A DNA stretch of 55,375 nt from an uncultured Prevotellaceae bacterium (GTDB lineage Bacteria; Bacteroidota; Bacteroidia; Bacteroidales; Bacteroidaceae), in NCBI GenBank assembly GCA_902780025.1, contig CACZDV010000018.1:1-55375 (forward strand), in the 5' to 3' direction. The translations under genes were made by a program, and so were the position numbers. Shown in pieces: positions 48,990 through 55,375 of this stretch (position 1 is the stretch's first letter; every line of letters starts with the position of its first letter). The notes beneath the pieces are model-generated. The model saw only the letters and a program-made list of their open reading frames with translations, did no database searches and was not told the DNA's origin.

Positions 48990-49358
48990 ATGAATGGACT
49001 TTATACCATCTTACTGCTCATACTAAGCAACATCTTTATGACGCTTGCTTGGTATGGGCATCTTAAGTTATCCGAGTCAGGCATCAGCAGCAACTGGCCA
49101 CTGTTGGGCATTATCGCATTCTCGTGGGGCATTGCCTTCTTCGAGTACTGTTGTCAGGTACCAGCCAACCGATTAGGGTTTATCGGCAACGGAGGCCCCT
49201 TCACGTTGGTACAGCTGAAGGTGGTCCAGGAGTGTATCTCGTTGGCCGTCTTCGCTGTCATCGCCAACATTATGTTTCAAGGGCAGAACCTGCATTGGAA
49301 CCACATCTTAGCGTTTCTGCTCATCATCTGCGCCGTCTACCTTGTCTTTATGAAATGA
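48990..49358 (+). CDS. DUF486 / DMT-family small membrane protein
   Basis: A 122-residue protein with four membrane helices. DUF486 marks are ILSNIFMTLAWYGHLK (about 9-24), SWGIAFFEYCCQVPANRLG (about 42-60) and the TLVQLKVVQECISLAVF stretch (about 67-83). It resembles half-size members of the drug/metabolite transporter superfamily and would need to dimerise. The substrate is unknown. The ATG at 48990 is preferred to an upstream in-frame GTG at 48957, which lies next to a small TTTGCGG/CCGCAAA hairpin (48963-48980). Its stop overlaps the ATG of the TtcA-like gene (ATGA). Confidence 0.85.
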   Translation: MNGLYTILLLILSNIFMTLAWYGHLKLSESGISSNWPLLGIIAFSWGIAFFEYCCQVPANRLGFIGNGGPFTLVQLKVVQECISLAVFAVIANIMFQGQNLHWNHILAFLLIICAVYLVFMK

Positions 49359-50107
49359 CGGAGCAGGACAAACTATTCAAACGACTCAACGAACGTTTTA
49401 TACGTGCCTTTGCCACCTATAGGCTGTTAGAGGACAACGATCATGTGCTCATCGGCCTTTCAGGTGGCAAAGACTCGTTGTTGCTCACCGAACTGCTGGC
49501 CAAGCGCGCACGCATCAATCACCCGCAATTCAAGGTGGAGGCCGTCCATGTTCGCATGGAGAACATCACCTACGAAACCTCTACCGACTATCTGCAGCAG
49601 TTCTGCTCATCACTCAATGTTCCCCTTCACCTTGTCACCACCTCGTTCTCGTCCGACCCTTCACCCTTCACCACTCACCCTTCACCCAAAGAAAAACCAC
49701 CTTGTTTCCTCTGTTCCTGGTATCGTCGCAAGGAGCTGTTCAACCTGGCTCAGAAACTGGGATGCAACAAGATTGCCCTTGGCCACCATCGTGACGACAT
49801 CATCCACACCGCGCTGATGAACCTTGTCTATCAAGGCCGCTTCGGCACTATGCCCGCTTTGCTTCAGATGCGCAAGATGCCACTAAGCATCATCCGCCCA
49901 CTCTGTCTGATTGACGAAGCCGACATTCGCCGTTATGCCGAACTGAGCGATTATCAGAAGCAGATAAAGCACTGCCCCTACGAACACGACACGCAGCGGA
50001 CTGCCATTGCGCAGCTCTATGCTGATATGGAACGTATGAATCCTGAAGCGCGTTTTTCTATCTGGAAAGCACTCGAACAAGCCGGAAAACTCACTGAAGA
50101 GTATTAA
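49355..50107 (+). CDS. TtcA-like tRNA 2-thiocytidine biosynthesis protein
   Basis: A 250-residue PP-loop ATPase. ATP-binding motif GLSGGKDSLLL is at about 34-44, the cluster-type CFLC at about 117-120 and ALGHHRDD at about 144-151. TtcA adds sulfur to C32 of some tRNAs; bacterial TtcA uses a 4Fe-4S cluster bound by three cysteines, and a third Cys is seen in KHCPYEHD (about 204-211). A linker SDPSPFTTHPSPKE (about 101-114) is encoded by a heptamer tandem repeat (49657-49684). The longest frame extends far upstream inside the DUF486 gene; the ATG at 49355 is the coupled start. Confidence 0.85.
   Translation: MTEQDKLFKRLNERFIRAFATYRLLEDNDHVLIGLSGGKDSLLLTELLAKRARINHPQFKVEAVHVRMENITYETSTDYLQQFCSSLNVPLHLVTTSFSSDPSPFTTHPSPKEKPPCFLCSWYRRKELFNLAQKLGCNKIALGHHRDDIIHTALMNLVYQGRFGTMPALLQMRKMPLSIIRPLCLIDEADIRRYAELSDYQKQIKHCPYEHDTQRTAIAQLYADMERMNPEARFSIWKALEQAGKLTEEY
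49657..49684 (+). repeat. Heptanucleotide tandem repeat inside the TtcA-like gene
   Basis: Units CCCTTCA, CCCTTCA, CCACTCA, CCCTTCA, followed by CCC. They encode part of the low-complexity linker PSPFTTHPSP. The third unit, CCACTCA, is the unit of the mnmE array. Confidence 0.8.
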
Positions 50108-50135
50108 AAACATATAATTCTTGACGACATATTCA

Positions 50136-50164
50136 TTGTTTCTGAATTATTCTCTGTATCTTTG
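50136..50164 (+). promoter_or_regulatory. Promoter of the PD40-like gene
   Basis: TTG at 50136-50138 and TATCTTTG at 50157-50164, 18-base spacer, 23 bases before the ATG. Confidence 0.6.
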
Positions 50165-50187
50165 TCAGGTTAAATGAGAAAGAAACA

Positions 50188-51339
50188 ATGAAGAAACAAG
50201 CAATAGTCGCAGTCCTGATAGCAGCCATGATGGTCGTCCCTGCTACAGCACAAAAGCGCAAGACGGCCGTTAGGAAGAAGGCCGCACCAGTGGTGGAGCT
50301 GACCAAAGAGGAACAGAGATTCGAGGAACTACTCGATGCTACACAACAAATCATGTTTATTGATAGTATCGTGGTAGACAAGCAGGAATTCCTGAATTTC
50401 TATAAGTTGACCTCGGAGGCTGGAACTGTCACTAACTACAATCAGTTTTTCCGTAGTGAGGAACAGCCCTACTCCACCGTTTACATCAACCAGCTGGGCA
50501 ACAAATGCTGGTATGCGCAAAGCGGAAAGCTCTATACGTCGGACCTGTTAAGCAACCAGTGGAGCGAGCCCCAGCCATTAGACGGTTTGGGACGATTCCA
50601 GCGCACGAACTATCCGTTTATGCTCTCTGACGGCACTACGCTCTATTTTGCAGCTATCAGCGACGAGGGACTTGGAGGACTCGATGTCTATGTGTCACGC
50701 TACAACTCTGAGGCTGGGAAATTCCTGCTGGCAGAGAATCTGGGACTTCCCTTTAATTCAGATGCTAACGACTACATGTATGCCGTCGACGAGTTCAACG
50801 GTATTGGCTATTTTGCTTCTGACCGCCGTCAGCCGGAGGGTAAAGTGTGCATCTATACGTTTATTCCCAACCAGAAGCGCGTCACATATTCTACCGAGGA
50901 GCTTGACAAGAGCGTCATCCGCAGCCGCGCCAAGTTAGAGTGCATTGCCGACACCTGGGGCGACGGCACACTGAGGCTTGAGACGCTCGACCGCCTGAAA
51001 AATGCAGGACGCAAGCCCAAGGAGGAGAAAAAGAAGAAGGAGCAGGAGTTCGTGTTCGTTGTCAACGACGACATCGTCTACACCACGCCATCCGACTTCC
51101 GCGATCCCGAGAACCGCCAGCGTATTGCCAAGCTGATGTCCATGCGGAAGTCATTCAGTGAACTGAGCGAGAACATGGAGAAAATGCGTATAGACTATGC
51201 ACAGAAGGGCGATGCTGCCCAAAAGAAGAATCTATGTGCTGAAATCCTTGACTGCGAACAGGAATACTATCTGCTGGAGAGCGACATCCGTCAGTTGGAG
51301 AAAGCCATCCGCCTTGCAGAAACGAAATACTTACAATAA
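50188..51339 (+). CDS. Secreted PD40 (WD40-like beta-propeller) protein with coiled-coil tail
   Basis: A 383-residue exported protein. The signal peptide is about 1-21 (ending ATA-Q). A helical segment (about 35-75) is followed by a beta-propeller-like part, where PFMLSDGTTLYFAAISDEGLGG (about 151-172) and GIGYFASDRR (about 208-217) are recognisable PD40 repeats. A Lys/Glu stretch (about 273-286) and a C-terminal coiled coil follow. Such repeats are often found in Bacteroidetes envelope or OmpA-linked proteins. The function cannot be named. The nucleoside phosphorylase gene follows after 19 bases. Confidence 0.75.
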   Translation: MKKQAIVAVLIAAMMVVPATAQKRKTAVRKKAAPVVELTKEEQRFEELLDATQQIMFIDSIVVDKQEFLNFYKLTSEAGTVTNYNQFFRSEEQPYSTVYINQLGNKCWYAQSGKLYTSDLLSNQWSEPQPLDGLGRFQRTNYPFMLSDGTTLYFAAISDEGLGGLDVYVSRYNSEAGKFLLAENLGLPFNSDANDYMYAVDEFNGIGYFASDRRQPEGKVCIYTFIPNQKRVTYSTEELDKSVIRSRAKLECIADTWGDGTLRLETLDRLKNAGRKPKEEKKKKEQEFVFVVNDDIVYTTPSDFRDPENRQRIAKLMSMRKSFSELSENMEKMRIDYAQKGDAAQKKNLCAEILDCEQEYYLLESDIRQLEKAIRLAETKYLQ

Positions 51340-51358
51340 CCCTTTTATCCATACGCTT

Positions 51359-52237
51359 ATGAAAACCAAAAAGACCTTTCCCGCATCTGAGCTGATCATC
51401 AATGCCGACGGTTCCTGCTTCCACCTGCACCTGAAGCCTGAGCAGTTGGCCGACAAGGTGATTCTCGTTGGCGATCCCGCACGTGTCAATACCGTTGCCG
51501 ACCACTTCGACTCTCGCGAATGCGAAGTCTCGAGCCGCGAGTTTCACACCATCACAGGTATGTATAAAGGCAAGCGCATCACTTGTCAGAGCCACGGCAT
51601 CGGCTGCGACAATATCGACATCGTGGCCAACGAACTCGACACGCTGGCCAATATCAATTATGAGACGCGCGAGGAGATGGACGAGCATCGCACACTGACG
51701 ATGGTACGCATCGGCACCTGTGGCGGCTTGCAACCGTTTACGCCTACGGGCTGTTTTATTGCCAGCGTCAAGAGCATCGGCTTCGACGGTCTCCTGAACT
51801 ATTACGCAGGGCGTAACGTCGTCTGCGACATACCGATGGAAAAGGCTTTCCGTGAGCATATGCAGTGGGACCCCATCAAGGGCGCTCCCTACGTTGCTGT
51901 GGCCGACGAGGAACTTATCGACCAGATTGCGGGCGACGATATGGTTCGTGGCTACACCATCTCGTGCGGCGGCTTCTATGGTCCGCAAGGACGTGTTCTC
52001 CGTGCCGACATTGCCGACCCGCGGCAGAACGAGAAAATTGAGAGCTTCGAGTACGAAGGCATGAAGATTTGTAACTTCGAGATGGAGTCGTCGGCTCTCG
52101 CCGGTATGGCTTCACTTCTGGGACATCGCGCGATGACCTGCTGCATGGTCATCGCCAACCGCTACGCCAAGGAGATGAACACGGAGTACAAGAACTCCAT
52201 CGACACACTTATCGAAAAAGTGCTTGACCGTATCTAA
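51359..52237 (+). CDS. Nucleoside phosphorylase (uridine phosphorylase-like)
   Basis: A 292-residue enzyme of the PNP/UDP phosphorylase superfamily, which cleaves nucleosides with phosphate to free base and ribose 1-phosphate. VILVGDPARV (about 35-44) supplies the phosphate-binding Asp/Arg, MVRIGTCGGL (about 115-124) the second phosphate loop, and CNFEMESSALAG (about 238-249) the nucleoside-binding Met-Glu-Ser triad. Base preference (uracil or purine) is not clear, but the overall form is nearest to uridine phosphorylase. The longest frame extends 162 bases into the PD40 gene; the ATG at 51359 is the family start. Cytoplasmic, in an operon with its neighbours. Confidence 0.88.
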   Translation: MKTKKTFPASELIINADGSCFHLHLKPEQLADKVILVGDPARVNTVADHFDSRECEVSSREFHTITGMYKGKRITCQSHGIGCDNIDIVANELDTLANINYETREEMDEHRTLTMVRIGTCGGLQPFTPTGCFIASVKSIGFDGLLNYYAGRNVVCDIPMEKAFREHMQWDPIKGAPYVAVADEELIDQIAGDDMVRGYTISCGGFYGPQGRVLRADIADPRQNEKIESFEYEGMKICNFEMESSALAGMASLLGHRAMTCCMVIANRYAKEMNTEYKNSIDTLIEKVLDRI

Positions 52238-52263
52238 CCAACCAAACCTATAAAATTACCATT

Positions 52264-53754
52264 ATGGACCCAATTACACTTTACACACTCATCGCAGTAG
52301 CCGTGCTGCTGCTGTTGTTGTTCCTTTTCATCTCTTACGTCAAGGCTCCGCCCTCGTTTGCCTTCATCATATCAGGTCTCTCAAAAGAGCCTCGTGTGTT
52401 GATAGGTTCCGGTGGCTTCCGCATACCTTTTCTCGAGCGTCTCGACAAGGTGTATCTCGGACAGATTACCGTCGACATCAAGACTGAGGAGAGTGTGCCC
52501 ACCAACGACTTCATCAACGTCGATGTAGATGCCGTTGCGAAGATTCGCGTCACACCCAACTCCGAGGGTACACGCCTGGCAGCCAAGAACTTCCTGAACA
52601 TGGAGCCTGTGGAGATTGCCAACCAGTTGCAGGACTCGCTGCAGGGTAACATGCGTGAAATCATTGGTACGCTCGACCTCCGTTCGCTCAACACCGACCG
52701 CGACGGCTTCTCTGACCAAGTGATGCAGAAGGCACAGCCCGATATGGCGAAGCTGGGTATAGAGATTATCTCTTGCAACATCCAGAACGTCACTGATAAG
52801 GAAGGACTCATCCACGACCTTGGTGCCGACAATACGGCTAAGATTAAGAAAGACGCCAGCATCAATCGCGCCAATGCCGAACGTGATGTGAAGATTCAGG
52901 TGGCTCACGCCGACAAGGACGCTAACGATGCCCGTGTCGATGCCGATACCGCCATCGCCATCAAGAACAACGACCTGGCGCTGAAACGTGCCGCCCTGAA
53001 GCGTGAGGCTGATACGGCCCAGGCTGATGCTGATGCCGCCTATGCCATCCAGCAGCAGGAACAGCAGAAGACCATCAACATCAAAACCGTCGAGGCTGAG
53101 ATTGAGAAGACCAAGCGCGAGCAGATTCTCTCGAAGGAGCAGATTGAAATCAAGATGAACCAGCTGGCCGCTGAGGTCGAGAAGCAGGCCGATGCCGATA
53201 AGTATAAGGTAGAGATTGATGCTGCCGCCGACCTCGAACAGCGCAAGCGTGTGGCTGAGGCTCAGAAGTACGAGGCTGAGCAGCGCGCACTGGCGCAGAA
53301 CGCCGAGTCTGATGCCGCCCGCTACCGCTTAGAGCAGGAGGCCATCGGTATCAAGGCCAAAGGTGAGGCCGAGGCTTACGCCATCCAGAAGAAGGGTGAG
53401 GCCGAAGCTTTAGCAATGGACAAGAAGGCCGAGGCTTATAAGAAGTACAACAACGCCGCTATCGCCCAGATGATGATTGAGATTCTACCGCAGATTGTTG
53501 AGAACGTCGCCAAGCCCATCTCGGCCATCAAGGACGTCAACATCTACAGCGCCGACGGCGGTGGTGTCAGCTCGCTCAGCGGCAACGTGCCCGTAGCCAT
53601 CAAGCAAGCCTTCGACGTGCTGAAATCAGCCACTGGCGTTGATATGGCCGACATCATGAAGGCTGGCAGCATCGAGGCCGTCACCACGCGCAACGTCAAC
53701 CTCAACGACAAAGCCGCCGACGCCCTCGGCAACATCGTCAAGGACAAGAAGTAA
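52264..53754 (+). CDS. Flotillin-like SPFH-domain membrane scaffold protein
   Basis: A 496-residue protein with one N-terminal membrane helix (about 8-22; VLLLLLFLFISYV), an SPFH/Band 7 domain (about 28-200; SGGFRIPFLERLDKVYL, LDLRSLNTDRDGFSDQV), and a long Ala/Glu/Lys-rich coiled coil (about 200-400) with repeated EAEAYAIQKKGEAEALA-type units. The C-terminal domain (about 410-496) is flotillin-like. Flotillins (YuaG/FloT type) form oligomeric scaffolds in ordered membrane regions. It lies 26 bases after the nucleoside phosphorylase gene. Its TAA is directly followed by the mnmE ATG. Confidence 0.9.
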   Translation: MDPITLYTLIAVAVLLLLLFLFISYVKAPPSFAFIISGLSKEPRVLIGSGGFRIPFLERLDKVYLGQITVDIKTEESVPTNDFINVDVDAVAKIRVTPNSEGTRLAAKNFLNMEPVEIANQLQDSLQGNMREIIGTLDLRSLNTDRDGFSDQVMQKAQPDMAKLGIEIISCNIQNVTDKEGLIHDLGADNTAKIKKDASINRANAERDVKIQVAHADKDANDARVDADTAIAIKNNDLALKRAALKREADTAQADADAAYAIQQQEQQKTINIKTVEAEIEKTKREQILSKEQIEIKMNQLAAEVEKQADADKYKVEIDAAADLEQRKRVAEAQKYEAEQRALAQNAESDAARYRLEQEAIGIKAKGEAEAYAIQKKGEAEALAMDKKAEAYKKYNNAAIAQMMIEILPQIVENVAKPISAIKDVNIYSADGGGVSSLSGNVPVAIKQAFDVLKSATGVDMADIMKAGSIEAVTTRNVNLNDKAADALGNIVKDKK

Positions 53755-55206
53755 ATGACAGATTCCGTCACCACTCACCACTCACCACTAACGAGTGGAG
53801 ATACCATCTGCGCCCCCGCTACCGCCACCGGGGGCGCACTTGCCGTTATTCGCGTCTCTGGTCCTGCCGCCTTCTCTATCGTCAGCACCCTCTGTTCACT
53901 GTCCTGCGCCGCAGCAGCCGCCAACACCGTCCACTTTACCCGCCTCACGGCCCCTCCACTGTGCGATGCGGTTTCTCCGCATCGTGAAATCATCGACGAA
54001 GTCCTCGTCACCGTTTTCCGTGCCCCTCACAGCTACACCGGCGAGGACTCCGTAGAAATCTCCTGTCACGGCTCCACCTACATCGTCCGCCGCATCCTCG
54101 ACCTCCTCATCCAGAACGGCTGCCGCATGGCCCGCCCTGGCGAGTTCACCCAGCGCGCCTACCTCAACGGCAAGCTCGATCTCAGTCAGGCAGAAGCCGT
54201 CGCCGACCTCATCGCCTCCACCAACCGTGCCACCCACGACATCGCCATAAGTCAGCTACGCGGACACTTCTCCTCCGAACTGAAAACCCTCCGCGACCAG
54301 CTCCTCAAGCTCACCTCCCTCCTTGAGCTCGAACTCGACTTCTCCGACCACGAAGACCTCGAATTTGCCGACCGTTCCGAACTCCTCGCACTCGCCCAGA
54401 AGATAGAAGCCCGTATCACCTATCTCGCACAAACCTTTGAAACGGGACAAGCTCTCAAGCAAGGCATACCCGTCGCCATCGTCGGCAAGACAAACGTAGG
54501 CAAGAGCACCCTCCTCAATCAACTCGTTGACGACGAGCGGGCCATCGTATCCGATATCCACGGCACAACGCGCGATACCATTGAAGAAACGATGGAAATC
54601 AATGGCATACAATTCCGCTTCATCGACACAGCCGGACTTCGCGAAACCACCGACGAAATAGAGCGAATCGGCATCCAGCGCACCTACGCTGCCATCGACA
54701 AGGCCCGCATCGTGCTCTGGCTCTTCGACGCCCCTCCCACCGCTGCCGACATCTCCGACATGACCGCCCGCTGCTCAGGCCGCGCCCTCCTCCCCATCCT
54801 CAACAAGACCGACCTCCATCCTGCCCTCAGCTCTGCTCCCGTCCCTGCTCCTGTCCCTGTATGTGGCCGTGTCACAGCCACTACCACAACCGCTCTCCCC
54901 ATTTCCGCCAAGCACGGCCAGGGCATCTCCGTCCTCAAGTCCGCCATCTACCAAGCCGCCGACATCCCCACCCTCTCCTCCAACGACGTCATCGTCACCA
55001 GTGCCCGCCACTATGACGCCCTCATCCGCGCTCATCACAACCTCCAGCACGTCCTCGACGGTCTCAGCATCAACTTATCCGGCGACCTCCTTTCCGAAGA
55101 CCTCCGTCTCGTCCTCGCCGACCTTGCTGAGATAACCGGCGAAGGCCAGATTACCCCCCAAGAAACCCTCAATAATATTTTCTCCCATTTTTGCGTGGGA
55201 AAGTAA
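53755..55206 (+). CDS. mnmE: tRNA modification GTPase MnmE
   Basis: A 483-residue enzyme that with MnmG forms the cmnm5 group on U34 of certain tRNAs. The N-terminal folate-binding domain is at about 15-140, followed by helices and the inserted G domain with G1 VGKTNVGKST (about 242-251), G2 GTTRDT (about 269-274), G3 DTAGLRE (about 290-296) and G4 NKTD (about 349-352). The C-terminal CVGK gives the catalytic Cys480. Two oddities are an N-terminal extension from a heptamer repeat (TTHHSPL, residues 5-11) and a Pro/Ala/Val insert APVPAPVPV (about 360-370). Third positions are visibly C-rich compared with neighbours. Confidence 0.95.
   Translation: MTDSVTTHHSPLTSGDTICAPATATGGALAVIRVSGPAAFSIVSTLCSLSCAAAAANTVHFTRLTAPPLCDAVSPHREIIDEVLVTVFRAPHSYTGEDSVEISCHGSTYIVRRILDLLIQNGCRMARPGEFTQRAYLNGKLDLSQAEAVADLIASTNRATHDIAISQLRGHFSSELKTLRDQLLKLTSLLELELDFSDHEDLEFADRSELLALAQKIEARITYLAQTFETGQALKQGIPVAIVGKTNVGKSTLLNQLVDDERAIVSDIHGTTRDTIEETMEINGIQFRFIDTAGLRETTDEIERIGIQRTYAAIDKARIVLWLFDAPPTAADISDMTARCSGRALLPILNKTDLHPALSSAPVPAPVPVCGRVTATTTTALPISAKHGQGISVLKSAIYQAADIPTLSSNDVIVTSARHYDALIRAHHNLQHVLDGLSINLSGDLLSEDLRLVLADLAEITGEGQITPQETLNNIFSHFCVGK
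53769..53789 (+). repeat. Heptanucleotide tandem repeat at the start of mnmE
   Basis: Three units of CACCACT (equally CCACTCA in another register), in frame, encoding residues of the MnmE N-terminal extension. Confidence 0.75.
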
Positions 55207-55249
55207 CCCCTTATAAACAACTCTGAACAACTTGGAGTAATTTGAACTA

Positions 55250-55276
55250 AGTCCCTCTAAATGAGGGACTTTTTGC
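55250..55276 (+). terminator. Terminator after mnmE
   Basis: AGTCCCTC (55250-55257) pairs with GAGGGACT (55263-55270) around a 5-base loop and is followed by TTTTTG. Confidence 0.85.
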
Positions 55277-55300
55277 ATTTTAACACTTCAAGTTGCATAT

Positions 55301-55331
55301 TTGTTAGTTACAGTTTTTCCAGTTATTTTTG
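55301..55331 (+). promoter_or_regulatory. Promoter for a gene beyond the right edge
   Basis: TTG at 55301-55303 and TATTTTTG at 55324-55331, 20-base spacer. The 44 bases that follow contain no clear start codon with an open frame, so the driven gene or RNA lies outside the window. Confidence 0.55.
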
Positions 55332-55375
55332 CACCGTATTTCTACCGCGAGTGTAAAACAGAAAGTCGATTTCAC

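Overview
The window looks like chromosomal DNA from a member of the Bacteroidales, most likely a Prevotella-type gut or rumen bacterium. This rests on the Bacteroidetes promoter form (TTG, about 20 bases, then TAnnTTTG) in front of most genes, on Bacteroidetes-typical families (DUF4421, DUF4301, HU-like DNA-binding protein, LytTR membrane regulator, Rho with a long disordered insert, S23-type four-helix-bundle protein, Nudix-type arabinose regulator) and on fused NfnAB. No rRNA, CRISPR array, prophage or insertion sequence was seen. The only RNA genes are two identical tRNA-Asp genes.

Layout. 0.1-2.8 kb: rfbC, ugd and a small lipoprotein (surface polysaccharide precursors). 2.8-9.4 kb: nudC and a 5'-nucleotidase, a short DnaJ-like protein, serS, ettA. 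9.4-15.7 kb: an FGGY kinase that is probably the L-ribulokinase, then a patatin/outer-membrane-barrel protein bracketed by two DUF4421 paralogues. 15.7-25.3 kb is the accessory, decaying part. It holds three minus-strand operons of small enzymes and membrane proteins (CAT-like acetyltransferase, DUF418, GNATs, a flavin-binding PPOX protein, a cysteine hydrolase, a CPBP protease). Each operon starts with the same 54-79 bp promoter sequence. The same stretch holds an HU-like regulator behind a 21-bp tandem repeat, a divergently transcribed LytTR regulator, and two mosaic pseudogenes. 25.3-31.7 kb: an arabinose operon (aldose 1-epimerase, sugar porter, four-helix protein, sodium symporter, AraR, AraD). 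31.8-40.6 kb: rpsA, rho, engB, an Uup-like ABC-F ATPase, recR, a glycosyltransferase and a GNAT. 40.6-55.2 kb: tRNA-Asp pair, a secreted protein of unknown function, a Rel-type (p)ppGpp synthetase, DUF4301, a BASS-family transporter, fused nfnAB, a DUF486 membrane protein, a TtcA-like thiolase, a PD40 protein, a nucleoside phosphorylase, a flotillin-like protein and mnmE.

The most interesting material is in the accessory block. Operons at 17.5, 20.4 and 22.6 kb share a promoter that aligns without gaps (62 of 79 positions between two copies and 40 of 54 to the third, counted by hand). The LytTR regulator gene reads away from the third copy. This suggests a small undescribed regulon of detoxification or envelope enzymes, possibly under LytTR control. 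Two genes led by these promoters are broken: one zinc-ribbon/PPOX fusion has an in-frame TAG, and one GNAT has a deletion and a grafted zinc-ribbon tail. A second theme is heptanucleotide tandem repeats, found in three spacers of the arabinose operon and, in other sequence versions, inside the ttcA-like and mnmE coding regions.

Start codons were chosen by hand. In several genes the longest reading frame begins inside or upstream of the promoter, so the first ATG after the TAnnTTTG box was used. All family assignments come from motif recognition, not database searches.
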